A stretch of DNA of 64,000 nt from Bacillota bacterium (GTDB taxonomy: Bacteria > Bacillota > UBA994): positions 1-64,000 of the forward strand of contig WSXW01000008.1 of the NCBI GenBank assembly GCA_009773495.1, in the 5' to 3' direction. Positions 17,358 through 26,743 of the stretch are shown here, piece after piece. The notes under the pieces were generated by a model. The model did no database searches. It was not told where the DNA came from and worked only from the letters and a program-made list of their open reading frames with translations. The first letter of the stretch is position 1. Each line of letters starts with the position of its first letter. Position numbers and translations under genes: made by a program.

Positions 17358-17393
17358 ATACCCCCCTTGGGCTTTAAAGCCCAAGGGGGGTAT
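17358..17393. terminator. Perfect long palindrome between convergent hisS and the gamma-CA gene
   Basis: An uninterrupted 36-base palindrome (18-base arms, left arm ATACCCCCCTTGGGCTTT) lies between convergent genes. There is no long T tract, but its place and stability suggest a shared terminator. Confidence 0.65.
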
Positions 17394-17405
17394 CTCTCAT
17401 CTCAC

Positions 17406-17912
17406 CTAATCCCGGTAGTTTTCCTCCCATAGTCGGGCGTATTTCAGCGCATGCTGTTTGAGCTTCTCAGAATTTATCTCATCTAACTCCCTCACGACCT
17501 TACCTGGCACCCCTACCACCAGCGAGCGCGGCGGAATTATCATGCCCTCTTTAACCAGGGCTCCTGCGCCCACAACAGAGCCCGCGCCGACTACAGCGCC
17601 GTCCAACACAATGGCTCCCATACCAATTAGCGCATTGTCCTCTATAGTGCACCCGTGTACAGCTGCGCCATGGCCAATCGTCACATAGCTACCAATCACG
17701 ATCGGCAAGTTGTCAGCCACATGAAGCATAGCTCCGTCTTGCACGTTAGTGTATTCGCCTATAGTTATAGAGTTAATATCACCACGAGTGACAGAACCAT
17801 ACCAAAAGCTCGTCCCTTTGCCAGCCTTAACCCTACCCACGATCACAGCTGTCTCAGCTACGAAACAATCGAGGTGCAGTTCTGGCGTACCAATCTTAAG
17901 CGCTTTAATCAT
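17406..17912 (-). CDS. Gamma-carbonic-anhydrase-like left-handed beta-helix protein
   Basis: A 168-residue hexapeptide-repeat protein of the YrdA/PaaY/gamma-carbonic anhydrase group. Repeats run through residues about 15-140 (VIGSYVTIGHGAAVHGCTIEDNALIGMG). The three histidines that bind metal in this family are at H64, H81 and H86, in the usual spacing. Members are trimeric with a metal at subunit interfaces; carbonic anhydrase activity is shown for only some, so the actual reaction is uncertain. It is a single gene convergent with hisS. Confidence 0.88.
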   Translation of the reverse strand: MIKALKIGTPELHLDCFVAETAVIVGRVKAGKGTSFWYGSVTRGDINSITIGEYTNVQDGAMLHVADNLPIVIGSYVTIGHGAAVHGCTIEDNALIGMGAIVLDGAVVGAGSVVGAGALVKEGMIIPPRSLVVGVPGKVVRELDEINSEKLKQHALKYARLWEENYRD

Positions 17913-18086
17913 ATGTTAGCCCCCTTCGAATCTCTCAAAGCTATTTTAGCATAAATGGCGTTAGTCGCTAGTCTTCTCTCCTCCCTCACCCTAAACTAAA
18001 CATCGGATATACGAAGGGTTTTCTTGCATACTTGTAGAATCACAAGACAAGAGAAACGTCATTTCAAGAAAACGAGGTGACCTACA

Positions 18087-19520
18087 ATGAAAGATATACT
18101 GCAAGTCGCTATCAAAGAAGCCAAGAGATTAGGGGCAGAGTACGCTGATGTTCGTTATATGGACCGCAAGAGCGAGCCCCTCGCCACCAAAAATGGGGCT
18201 GTGCAAAGTATGGCCAGCATACAGGACAAGGGTTTTGGCGTACGTGTCGTGGCCAAGGGAGGGTGGGGCTTTTCGAGTAGCAACGTTCTGAGTGAAGCAG
18301 AACTCAAGCGTTGCGCGGCGGAGGCCGTTGTTATAGCCAAGGCCAGTGCCAAAGTACAGGAGCAGCCCATAAAACTTTCCCCACTGAAAGCCGTGCAAGA
18401 TGTCTACCGCACAAAGGTAAAGATTGACCCTTTCGATATTCCCATGGACGAAAGACTAGATTTCCTGCGCGCCATCGACAAAGAACTTAAGAGCCAACCA
18501 GATATTAGAGTAGCGCAATCATCGCTTATGGCACTCAAGGAACATAAGTGGTTTGTCAGCTCCGAGGGGAGCTGTATTGAGCAAGAGATTGTGGAGACTG
18601 GGGCCTCTATCTCAGCTACCGCAGCGGGTAAGGGTGACTTGCAACGCCGGAGCTTCTCCGACTACGCCGCAGCTGGTTTTGAGTACGTAGAGTCCATGCA
18701 TCTTAAAGACTTAGCGAGCGGCTTGGCTAAAGAAGCAGTAGCGTTACTGTCGGCTGATACTTGCCCCCAGGGTGAGACCTCACTGATTTTGGGGTCGTCG
18801 CAATTAGCCTTACAGATCCACGAATCATGTGGACATCCCATTGAGCTCGACCGCGTGTACGGCAGCGAGGCCAGTTTTGCCGGCACCAGTTTTTTAACAC
18901 CAGATATGTTGGGCAAATACCAATACGGTAGCTCAGATGTTACGATCATAGCCGATGCCACAATCCCTGGTGGCTTAGGCACCTTTGGCTACGACGATGA
19001 AGGGGTGCCGGCCCAGCGTACTACCATCGTAGATAAGGGATTGTTCACTAACTATCTTACCTCGCGTGAAACAGCTCCCACGTTAGGCCAAGTTAGCAAC
19101 GGTACCATGCGTGCCGACAGCTGGAGCAATATCCCCCTAGTCCGCATGGTCAATATTAGCCTAGACTCGGGCGACTGGACTCTCGATGAAATTATCCGCG
19201 ACACTAAAGATGGCATCTTTATGGAGAGCCCCAAGAGCTGGAGCCTAGACGATAAGCGCCTTAATTTCCACTTTAGTACCGAATACGCGTACGAGATTAA
19301 GGACGGGGCTATTACTAGGCTCCTCAAGAACCCTGCTTATACAGATATGACTACCCACTTCTGGAATGCCTGTGACGCTGTATCAGGTAAGGGAGTCGGG
19401 GAGTGGCATCTGTGGGGCATGCCGAGTTGTGCCAAGGGAGAACCTGTACAGATAGCTCACGTAGCTCACGGTGCGGCTCCTGCTCGCTTTAGAAATATTA
19501 AGGTGGGGGTGGGCCAATGA
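18087..19520 (+). CDS. tldD: Metalloprotease TldD homologue
   Basis: A 477-residue protein of the TldD/PmbA (U62) family. The HExxxH zinc motif is HESCGH at residues 245-250, which marks the catalytic TldD subunit. TldD/TldE heterodimers degrade unfolded peptides and mature some ribosomally made peptides. The next gene, the TldE subunit, overlaps by four bases (ATGA), so the two are translationally coupled. No peptide precursor gene is visible next to them. The ribosome binding site is GAGGTGA. Confidence 0.94.
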   Translation: MKDILQVAIKEAKRLGAEYADVRYMDRKSEPLATKNGAVQSMASIQDKGFGVRVVAKGGWGFSSSNVLSEAELKRCAAEAVVIAKASAKVQEQPIKLSPLKAVQDVYRTKVKIDPFDIPMDERLDFLRAIDKELKSQPDIRVAQSSLMALKEHKWFVSSEGSCIEQEIVETGASISATAAGKGDLQRRSFSDYAAAGFEYVESMHLKDLASGLAKEAVALLSADTCPQGETSLILGSSQLALQIHESCGHPIELDRVYGSEASFAGTSFLTPDMLGKYQYGSSDVTIIADATIPGGLGTFGYDDEGVPAQRTTIVDKGLFTNYLTSRETAPTLGQVSNGTMRADSWSNIPLVRMVNISLDSGDWTLDEIIRDTKDGIFMESPKSWSLDDKRLNFHFSTEYAYEIKDGAITRLLKNPAYTDMTTHFWNACDAVSGKGVGEWHLWGMPSCAKGEPVQIAHVAHGAAPARFRNIKVGVGQ

Positions 19521-20860
19521 TCGGTCAAGACAGGAGTTTAGAGGTTCTAGAAAGTGTGCTCAAACTCACCTCCGCAGATCAAGCAGAAGTACGCCTGCAG
19601 CGCGAGAATCTTAATATGACCCGTTTCGCTAACTCCTCTATTCACCAAAACCTGGCCAAAGAGAACACCACAGTCTCAGTTCGTCTAGTATTTGGCAAAA
19701 AAATCGGCACAGCCACCGTTAATTCAGTGAACCCAGACGATCTAAAGGTGGTGGTAGAAACCGCCGAGCGCTTTGCGCGTCTTCAAGAGGATGACCCTGA
19801 TTTTGTCACCTTATCCGGCCCCTCTGCTTACATTTGTATTCCCACGTATTACGCCGAAACAGGGGAGTGTACCCCAGACTTCCGAGCGGCCGCGGTTGAC
19901 CGAATTGCGCGCTGTGCCGCCAAGTCTAGCTATAAGGCATTTGGAGCCTACTCTACCGAAACGAGCGAATTAGCTGTGGCCAATTCACTAGGAGTGAGAG
20001 CCTATAATGTCTCCACATCAGCCTACTTGCGTACCGTTATTATGTCCTCCACCGACACCGCTACTGGGTACGCCGATCAACTCGGTAGAAATATAGCCGA
20101 AATTAATCCCCAAGCTGTGGGCGAGGAAGCCGTGGCTCGCTGTAGCCTGAGTCATGGGGCTAGAGATCTACCTACCGGTGAGTATGAAGTAGTTCTTACC
20201 CCCTATGCCGTAAGTGATATGGTGCGTTTCCTAGGCTACCTAGGATTCAGTGCGATGTCGCTGCAAGAGGGCCGGAGTTTTATGGCCGGTAAGTTAGGCC
20301 AGCAAATAATTGGTAGCAATATCTCCATTTGGGACGATGCTATGGACCCTCACACCTTGAACATGCCTTTTGATATCGAGGGAGCGGCAAAGCGCCGCGT
20401 CAGGCTCATCGAAAACGGCATAGCAACAGGCGCAGTGTACGATTCCTACACCGCGCACAAAGGAGGCATCACTACCACAGGTCATAGCCACCCGCGCATG
20501 CGCGGTGGCATGCCGACCAACATGGTTATGGCCCCCGGTGATTCCTCATTAGAAGAAATGATCCAGAATACCAAGCGGGGCATCTATATCACTCGTTTCC
20601 ATTACACACATTGCCCAGAACCCGTGCAAGTAATCATGACAGGGACTACGCGCGACGGCACATATTATATCGAAGACGGCGAGATTAAGTACCCCGTCAA
20701 AAATCTCCGCCTTACCGACAGCGTGCTCCGCGTTTTCTCTCACGTCTCGCTTATTTCCCGCGAACAAAAGCTACAGCGTGACTGGTGGAACACCTTTACT
20801 AGCCTACTCCCTGCGCTCAAAGCTGAGAAATGTAACTTCACCGGAGTGACGACGTTCTAA
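19517..20860 (+). CDS. pmbA: PmbA/TldE homologue
   Basis: A 447-residue partner subunit of the TldD protease. It has the family fold (GKKIGTATVNS..., VLTPYAVSDMVRFLGYLGFSAMSLQEGRSFMAG, ...TTGHSHPRMRGGMPTNMVM) but lacks the HExxxH zinc motif, as expected for TldE. It starts inside the end of tldD. An aminotransferase gene follows 17 bases later with its own strong ribosome binding site and may be in the same transcript. Confidence 0.93.
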   Translation: MIGQDRSLEVLESVLKLTSADQAEVRLQRENLNMTRFANSSIHQNLAKENTTVSVRLVFGKKIGTATVNSVNPDDLKVVVETAERFARLQEDDPDFVTLSGPSAYICIPTYYAETGECTPDFRAAAVDRIARCAAKSSYKAFGAYSTETSELAVANSLGVRAYNVSTSAYLRTVIMSSTDTATGYADQLGRNIAEINPQAVGEEAVARCSLSHGARDLPTGEYEVVLTPYAVSDMVRFLGYLGFSAMSLQEGRSFMAGKLGQQIIGSNISIWDDAMDPHTLNMPFDIEGAAKRRVRLIENGIATGAVYDSYTAHKGGITTTGHSHPRMRGGMPTNMVMAPGDSSLEEMIQNTKRGIYITRFHYTHCPEPVQVIMTGTTRDGTYYIEDGEIKYPVKNLRLTDSVLRVFSHVSLISREQKLQRDWWNTFTSLLPALKAEKCNFTGVTTF

Positions 20861-20877
20861 TTTAAGGAGGTTATTTC

Positions 20878-22032
20878 ATGCCAAACAAAGAAATGCTGCT
20901 TATTCCAGGTCCGACTCCAGTTCTAGACGAAATCTACGAGGCCTTATCATCAGAGACTTACGCTCACACCGACCCACGTGTGGTCAAAACCACCCTCGAG
21001 AGTCTAGAAATGACTCGCAAGATGTTCAATACTAATGGCGAAGTATTTATCGTAGCTGGCTCTGGCACCTTAGCCATGGAAATGGCCCTTGTTAACACCG
21101 TTGCTCCCGGTGAAAAGATCCTCGTTCTCAGCCAAGGCTTTTTTGGCGACCGCTTCATTAAGCTAGCGGAGAGCTTTGGGATACAGGTAGACGTCATTAA
21201 GAGTGAATGGGGACAAAGAGTCTGCGCCGCAATGGTAGAGAGTAAGCTCGAGAAGGGTGGGTATAAAGCAGTTACTGTTACCCATGTCGACACTTCTACT
21301 GGTGTCGAGGCCGACCTCGCAACCCTCGTCCCCCTCGTTAAGAAATACAACGCCCTCTTCATCCTCGACGGCGTCTGCGCTACAGCAGCTATTGCTGAGG
21401 ATATGGGCCGTGATTACGGTAACAATGCCAAAATTGATGTGGTGCTAACGGGCTCTCAAAAGGCCATTGGCGTCCCGCCCGGGCTAGCAATCCTGGCCAT
21501 GGGTCCAGAGGCACTAGAAGCTCGTGCTGCTATACCTAGGGTGTCAGCCTACTATGCTGATATCAATAACTGGCTGCCCATCATGAAGGACCCCACCAAG
21601 TATTTCGCCACTCCCGCAGTAAATATGCTCTATGCCTATCGTAAAGCCATGGAAATAGTACATGCCGAAGGGCTAGATAACCGCTATGCGCGCCACCTGC
21701 GTTTGGGCCAAGCTACACGCGGCGCTCTCTCTACCTACGGCTTAAAACCACTTGCTTCAGAGGATGTCGCTGCTCCCACGCTAAGTTGTATTCTCTACCC
21801 TGAAGGGGTGAACGACCTGGCGTTCCGAAAGGCCCTAGGTGCCAAGGGAATGGTCATAGCCGGTGCACTAGCTGCCCTTGCAGGCAAGGCCTTCCGCATC
21901 GGGCATATGGGTAACGTGCAACTAGCCGATCTGCGTAAAGCCATAGGCCTCGTAGGCGAAGCCCTCCAAGAACAAGGCTTAACAGTAGACATCCCCAGAG
22001 CCCTCGCCAAGTTCGATTCATTCCACGTGTAA
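20878..22032 (+). CDS. Class V aminotransferase, alanine-glyoxylate / serine-pyruvate type
   Basis: A 384-residue PLP enzyme. LLIPGPTPVLDEIYEA at the N-terminus, GSGTLAMEMAL, LDGVCATAAIAEDM and the PLP lysine K195 in GSQKAIGVPPG are typical of the alanine-glyoxylate and serine-pyruvate aminotransferase group, also called class V purine-catabolism-type aminotransferases. The likely reaction transfers an amino group from alanine or serine to glyoxylate, giving glycine. The ribosome binding site is TAAGGAGG. The next gene encodes a glyoxylate-releasing type of aldolase, which supports glyoxylate as the substrate; this is inference from context. Confidence 0.87.
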   Translation: MPNKEMLLIPGPTPVLDEIYEALSSETYAHTDPRVVKTTLESLEMTRKMFNTNGEVFIVAGSGTLAMEMALVNTVAPGEKILVLSQGFFGDRFIKLAESFGIQVDVIKSEWGQRVCAAMVESKLEKGGYKAVTVTHVDTSTGVEADLATLVPLVKKYNALFILDGVCATAAIAEDMGRDYGNNAKIDVVLTGSQKAIGVPPGLAILAMGPEALEARAAIPRVSAYYADINNWLPIMKDPTKYFATPAVNMLYAYRKAMEIVHAEGLDNRYARHLRLGQATRGALSTYGLKPLASEDVAAPTLSCILYPEGVNDLAFRKALGAKGMVIAGALAALAGKAFRIGHMGNVQLADLRKAIGLVGEALQEQGLTVDIPRALAKFDSFHV

Positions 22033-22111
22033 GAGGAGAACGTAGAGTAGAGTAGCCTATTGGGTTTTTGTTTTTTTGATTTTAGTTTCTCTTAAAGAGG
22101 AGGCATACACA

Positions 22112-22999
22112 ATGATCAAAGGCATATTTGCGCCCATCCCCACCCCTTTTATAAACGGTGAAATAGCTTGGGATAAACTACGCGAAAACATCGCCAAGTG
22201 GAGCAAAACAAATATCACTGGCATGGTAGTGCTCGGTTCTAACGGTGAGGTTGCCTTTCTCGACCATCAAGAGAAGGTAAAAATGGTTTGCTTTGTGCGC
22301 GAGTATTTACCTAAGGATAAAATGGTGATCGCCGGTACGGGGTGTGAAACCACGCGTGAAGCTATTAAACTCTCGCAGGAATGTGCCGCCGCCGGGGCCG
22401 ACGTTTCCCTCGTGCTAAACCCCTATTACTACAAAGACAGCTACACCGAGCCTGTACTAAAACAGTACTTCCACGACGTAGCTGAGGCCTCGCCTGTGCC
22501 GGTAATGCTCTACAACATGCCAAAAAATAGTGGAGTCAACCTCTCGGCCAAGTTCGTTATAGAGCTCTCCAGGCACCCCAATATTGTCGGCGTTAAAGAT
22601 AGCTCCGGTAATCTGGTGCAAATTGCTGATATCTGCGCCGGTACTCCCGATAACTTCTCGGTCTTTGCTGGATCGAGCAGCTTCCTCCTCCCGGCGCTTT
22701 CTGTAGGCGCAGTCGGTGGCACCCTTGCACTAGCCAACATCATGCCCAATGAATGTGTTGAGGTCGTAACCCTGTTCCAACAAGGCAATTTGGCCGCGGC
22801 TAAGGCTCTGCAGCATAGGCTGCTCGAACCTAACAATGCCGTTACAGTAAAGTGGGGTATCTCTGGACTTAAGGCGGCCCTAGATTACCTCGGCTACTTT
22901 GGCGGAGAACCACGCCAGCCGCTATTGCCCCTGACTTCAGCAGAAGCAACCCAACTCCACCAAGTACTACAACGCGCAGGCATTAAGCAACAGGGCTAA
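22112..22999 (+). CDS. DapA-superfamily aldolase, 4-hydroxy-2-oxoglutarate aldolase-like
   Basis: A 295-residue class I aldolase of the dihydrodipicolinate synthase superfamily. The Schiff-base lysine is K162 in GVKDSSGN and the catalytic tyrosine Y134 in MLYNMP. The substrate loop reads GSNGEVAFL, resembling GSNGE in 4-hydroxy-2-oxoglutarate aldolases rather than GTTGE of DapA. That enzyme releases pyruvate and glyoxylate, and the aminotransferase gene just upstream could consume the glyoxylate. The pairing is suggestive, not proof; other pyruvate aldolases in the family remain possible. The ATG follows AAGAGGAGG. Confidence 0.8.
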   Translation: MIKGIFAPIPTPFINGEIAWDKLRENIAKWSKTNITGMVVLGSNGEVAFLDHQEKVKMVCFVREYLPKDKMVIAGTGCETTREAIKLSQECAAAGADVSLVLNPYYYKDSYTEPVLKQYFHDVAEASPVPVMLYNMPKNSGVNLSAKFVIELSRHPNIVGVKDSSGNLVQIADICAGTPDNFSVFAGSSSFLLPALSVGAVGGTLALANIMPNECVEVVTLFQQGNLAAAKALQHRLLEPNNAVTVKWGISGLKAALDYLGYFGGEPRQPLLPLTSAEATQLHQVLQRAGIKQQG

Positions 23000-23076
23000 C
23001 TTGCGCGGTAGCTCCGTCTTTAACAGTTGACATGCATTTGTAATTAGTAGCAACAGCACTGACTGAAAAAATTAGA

Positions 23077-23117
23077 AAAAGAAGAGTCTGATCCCATGCG
23101 GATCAGACTCTTCTTTT
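23077..23117. terminator. Bidirectional terminator
   Basis: An 18-bp perfect stem (left arm begins AAAAGAAGAGTC, right arm ends GACTCTTCTTTT) around a CATGC loop. It has A and T tracts on either side and serves the convergent aldolase and araC-family genes. Confidence 0.93.
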
Positions 23118-23144
23118 GTCTTTCTTTAGAGGCATTGTTGCGTC

Positions 23145-23948
23145 TTAGGGTATCACTTTTAAATCTTTTTTATGATGGGACGAAAGGGAGTACTGCTTGG
23201 GCGATGTGCCTACTAAAGCCTTAAATGCTCGGATAAAATGTGAATTATTATTGAAACCTACACACTCTCCAATGCTCTGTACGCTTAACTCTCTCTGTTT
23301 GAGCAGCTTTCGAGCCTTAATGATGCGGCGATGAATGATGTATTCCTTTGGAGTAAATCCCGTAGCTTTCTTAAAGATGTGGCTGATATGATACTTGCTA
23401 ATATAAAAGGTCTTGGCTAGTCGTTCAAGTGATAGGTCTTCGTGCAAGTGTTCATTTATGTATATGAGCATCGGTAGTACTCGTTTCATTTCAGGCACAG
23501 ACCTTAGCGACCGAACACTTGAGGAAGAGCTAAACAGCTCGTTAATGTTAAGAAGTATTTCGGCGAGAGCAATTTTCTCATAAACATCACTCCCGAAACG
23601 CTCCGTGCCATGATAGAGGGTAGCTTTATCAAACAATGAGAGCAGTACAGCGGACTGCTCCGGATTGAGCTGTATACAATGTGAATAGTCCGGTGCTCTG
23701 CCAACAAAACAGCCGAGTAGGTTTGTCTGGGCACTGGAAAGTCCCTGAACGTCCTCCGGGGAAAAGTACAGAACTATTCGTTCATATAATGCGCTAGGAG
23801 GAGAAGCGCTGCGGTGTAAGTCAGTGTAATTAAAAACTAGGAGAGAACCACTCGTTGCCTGGTAGATTTGGTCAGCTACAAAGAATCGCACGTCGCCAGA
23901 TAGAACGTAGTTAATCTCAAAAAATTCGTGGAAATGGTAGCGTTCCAT
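23145..23948 (-). CDS. AraC-family transcriptional regulator
   Basis: A 267-residue regulator. Residues about 1-90 form a cupin-like ligand-binding domain (HFHEFFEINYVLSGDVRFFV). Residues about 165-262 form the AraC double helix-turn-helix (LSLERLAKTFYISKYHISHIFKKATGFTPKEYI...SIGECVGFNNNSHFIRAFKALVGTSPKQY). It is divergent from the dehydrogenase/Etf/LarA/TRAP genes across a 460-base gap, so it probably controls them. The effector is unknown; a 2-hydroxyacid is a reasonable guess from context. Confidence 0.9.
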   Translation of the reverse strand: MERYHFHEFFEINYVLSGDVRFFVADQIYQATSGSLLVFNYTDLHRSASPPSALYERIVLYFSPEDVQGLSSAQTNLLGCFVGRAPDYSHCIQLNPEQSAVLLSLFDKATLYHGTERFGSDVYEKIALAEILLNINELFSSSSSVRSLRSVPEMKRVLPMLIYINEHLHEDLSLERLAKTFYISKYHISHIFKKATGFTPKEYIIHRRIIKARKLLKQRELSVQSIGECVGFNNNSHFIRAFKALVGTSPKQYSLSSHHKKDLKVIP

Positions 23949-24408
23949 CTGCCAATTTAAGTTCGAGTTTCGGGCTATAAAGAAAATAACAACCCCCTCT
24001 CTCTTATGTTAACTTATCACAAAGTCGCAATATTCGCAAAGTTATAATATCTTAATGCAGATTTTTTGCGTTTACTGCATGGTATTCTAATGGTAGCCTC
24101 TCGGAAACTAGGTCTCTAGATGTAGAGTTATGGTAACTATGCACGCCGCTAGATGGTCTTTGACAGCTTCATATGGCAATGGCAAGTAGCTATAGTTTTA
24201 ACAAACTAAGTAATAAAGTAATACTTTCTTTGTGTGACTCAATTTTGGCAAGAATATAAACTTATCAAGTCCTAATTTTACTTGCTATCGCCATGTGAAG
24301 TTGCCAGGAAATCTGGAGGAAAACAAAAAGCCTCTAGACCGAAAAGTAACATGGAGGCTCGCTTATGAGTGTCTGAGAATGTACTAATGCTAAGAGGGGG
24401 TGCATCTG
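23949..24408. promoter_or_regulatory. Control region between the AraC regulator and the 2-hydroxyacid genes
   Basis: An AT-rich, gene-free region between divergent units. It contains a long imperfect inverted repeat: 24171-24188 (ATATGGCAATGGCAAGTA) matches the reverse complement of 24279-24296 at 15 of 18 positions. It could be two operator half-sites for the AraC regulator or a long-range RNA stem. TTGACA occurs at about 24160, but no well-spaced -10 accompanies it. A shorter pair, GCCTC/GAGGC, lies at about 24332-24358. Confidence 0.5.
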
Positions 24409-25953
24409 ATGAATAACATAAATCAAGAGTATCAGGACTATCTGCGGGATGAATCACGTAGCACAGGCCAGGCAGAATCTATTTTTTTCCCTGTAACAGC
24501 GGAGGAAGTACGGACGGTCTTGCTGCGAGCGGGAAAGACCTCAGTGACTATACAAGGGGCCCGGACAGGGCTTTCAGCCGGCGCCGTTCCACAGGGAGGG
24601 CACATACTCAATCTTAGTAAAATGAACAAAATCACAGGCCTGCGTTATGATCAGGAGCAGGGACGCTTTGTTCTGACAGTTCAGGCTGGGGTTTTGCTAA
24701 GTCAGATCAAGCGGGTACTGCAGGAGCGGAGCTTTGATACGGAGAATTGGTCCGGGTCTTCTCATCAGGCCCTCGATTTGTTAAGGCAGAGCGGCCAGTG
24801 GTTCTTTCCGCCCGATCCCACTGAAACATCGGCATCGATCGGTGGAATGGTGGCTTGCAATGCGTCGGGGGCTCGTTCTTACTATTATGGGCCCACCAGA
24901 AAACATGTGGAGGAACTGACCGTGGTGCTTAGTGATGGGTCTTTGATTCGTTTACAGAGAGGACGGGACAAAGTTGAGGCTGGAAGGTTTAACATAATTA
25001 CTGATGAAGGGCGTAGGCTGAGCGGGACACTGCCTTCGTTACCCCTTCCTGCTGTGAAAAACGCCTCAGGCTACTATCTTCAAGAAAATATGGACTTAAT
25101 TGACCTATTTGTTGGCTCGGAGGGAACCTTAGGCATTGTCACCGAGGCGGATATTCGTCTGCTTCCACTTCCGGCAGCCATCTGGGGAGTGACTGTTTTC
25201 CTCCCCTGTGAAGAATCGGCTTTGCGTTTTGTTCATGCTGTGCGCAGTGAGCTATGCCCAGTAGCCATAGAATTTTTTGATCATCGGGCGCTGGCATTGT
25301 TAAAAGAGCATGCGCAAGCTCAAAACTTTGATGAAAAGTATCATACCGCCATTTATGTAGAGTTCCACGATAAAGATGAGGTAAGTATACGGAACTCTGT
25401 GATGCAGTTAGGACGGATAGCAGAACTGTGTGGCGGAGATGAAGAAAAAACATGGGTTGCTACTAACCGTCACGAATTGGAAAAGTTACATCTTTTTCGA
25501 CATGCCACTCCCGAGACAGTTAATACCATCATAGATAGGAGAAGGCGGCTAGATTCTCGGATCACTAAGTTGAACACAGATATGGCTGTGCCTAGTAGAG
25601 AACTCGACAACATTGTTAGGCTATATAATCGAAGGATTGAGGAAGAAAACCTTGAAGCGGTAGTGTTTGGCCATATAGGGGATAACCACATTCACGTTAA
25701 CATTTTACCAAGGTCAATAGATGATTACCTGAAGGGGAAAATTCTTTACTTAGAGTGGGCTAAAGAAGTTGTTGCAGTAGGTGGGACTGTCTCTGCGGAA
25801 CACGGCATCGGGAAAATGAAGGTGGCTATGCTGAAAGAAATGATTGGTGAGTCCGGCATTAGTCAAATGAAGCGAGTAAAAGAAATTTTTGATCCGTTAG
25901 GAATCCTTTGCCCAGGGAATCTGTTTCCAGAACCAATAAGGGCAGGTGAGTGA
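24409..25953 (+). CDS. GlcD/LctD-type FAD-linked 2-hydroxyacid dehydrogenase
   Basis: A 514-residue flavoprotein with an N-terminal FAD-binding PCMH domain (about 25-230; TIQGARTGLSAGAVPQGGHILNL, DPTETSASIGGMVACNASGARS) and a C-terminal FAD-linked oxidase domain ending in SAEHGIGKMKVAML. It is followed without a gap by etfB and a ferredoxin-fused etfA. This matches the electron-confurcating lactate dehydrogenase (LctBCD) known from Acetobacterium woodii, in which lactate oxidation with NAD is driven by reduced ferredoxin. D-lactate or a related 2-hydroxyacid is the likely substrate. ATG at 24409 is favoured over an in-frame GTG at 24400, given the AGAGGGGGTG site. Confidence 0.88.
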   Translation: MNNINQEYQDYLRDESRSTGQAESIFFPVTAEEVRTVLLRAGKTSVTIQGARTGLSAGAVPQGGHILNLSKMNKITGLRYDQEQGRFVLTVQAGVLLSQIKRVLQERSFDTENWSGSSHQALDLLRQSGQWFFPPDPTETSASIGGMVACNASGARSYYYGPTRKHVEELTVVLSDGSLIRLQRGRDKVEAGRFNIITDEGRRLSGTLPSLPLPAVKNASGYYLQENMDLIDLFVGSEGTLGIVTEADIRLLPLPAAIWGVTVFLPCEESALRFVHAVRSELCPVAIEFFDHRALALLKEHAQAQNFDEKYHTAIYVEFHDKDEVSIRNSVMQLGRIAELCGGDEEKTWVATNRHELEKLHLFRHATPETVNTIIDRRRRLDSRITKLNTDMAVPSRELDNIVRLYNRRIEEENLEAVVFGHIGDNHIHVNILPRSIDDYLKGKILYLEWAKEVVAVGGTVSAEHGIGKMKVAMLKEMIGESGISQMKRVKEIFDPLGILCPGNLFPEPIRAGE

Positions 25954-26743
25954 GTTGAATATTGTTGTTTGTGTTAAACAGGTGCCTGCGACAACGGAAG
26001 TACGGATTGACCCCGAGACAAACACCCTTATTCGCGAGGGTCTAGAGTCTATCATCAATCCATATGATACCCATGCCTTGGAGGAAGCTCTTCGCATCAA
26101 GAAAAGGCTTGGAGGTACGGTAACTGTACTTAGCATGGGCATTCCCAGTGTCAGGGAAATGCTTAAGGACATACTGGCTCTAGGGGTAGACCAAGCAGTC
26201 TTACTCACGGACAGAAGGTTTGCTGGGGCGTGTACATTGGCTACTTCATATGCTCTAGCTTCAGGCGTGAGAAAAATTGGTAACTTTGATCTTGTAATCT
26301 GTGGTAAGCAGGCTACTGATGGAGATACTGCGCAAGTTGGTCCCGGCCTAGCTGAAAAGCTTAATGTTCCCCATGTCACCTATGTGCAGAAGGTCGAAGA
26401 AATTGAGCATGGCTACATTAAATGTAACAGAGTAACAGACGATGGTAGTGAAACTGTCGAGTTGACACTGCCTGCAGTTATCACGGTAGTTAAGGGTATT
26501 AATACACCTCGGCTTCCTTCCATAGGGGGTATCCGTAAGGCGCTTAAGGATGAGGTTATGGTGTGGGACGTTGATGATGTTGGTGTGGACGAAAACTTAG
26601 TTGGCATTAAAGGGTCGGCTACCTGGGTAATTAAAACCTTTGTGCCACATTACTCTACAGAGTGCACAATGTTAACAGGCAGCATTCAAGCGCAGGCTCG
26701 GGCCCTCTGGGACGAACTGATAGAGCGAAGAGGCGCCTTATGA
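25946..26743 (+). CDS. etfB: Electron transfer flavoprotein beta subunit
   Basis: A 265-residue EtfB (NIVVCVKQVPATTEVRIDPETNT..., NPYDTHALEEALRIK, CGKQATDGDTAQVGPGLAEKL). In bifurcating Etfs this subunit holds the bifurcating FAD. It overlaps the dehydrogenase gene by eight bases if the GTG at 25946 is used; a TTG at 25955 is another possible start. It overlaps etfA by four bases (ATGA). Cotranscription with the dehydrogenase is clear from spacing. Confidence 0.94.
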   Translation: MSELNIVVCVKQVPATTEVRIDPETNTLIREGLESIINPYDTHALEEALRIKKRLGGTVTVLSMGIPSVREMLKDILALGVDQAVLLTDRRFAGACTLATSYALASGVRKIGNFDLVICGKQATDGDTAQVGPGLAEKLNVPHVTYVQKVEEIEHGYIKCNRVTDDGSETVELTLPAVITVVKGINTPRLPSIGGIRKALKDEVMVWDVDDVGVDENLVGIKGSATWVIKTFVPHYSTECTMLTGSIQAQARALWDELIERRGAL

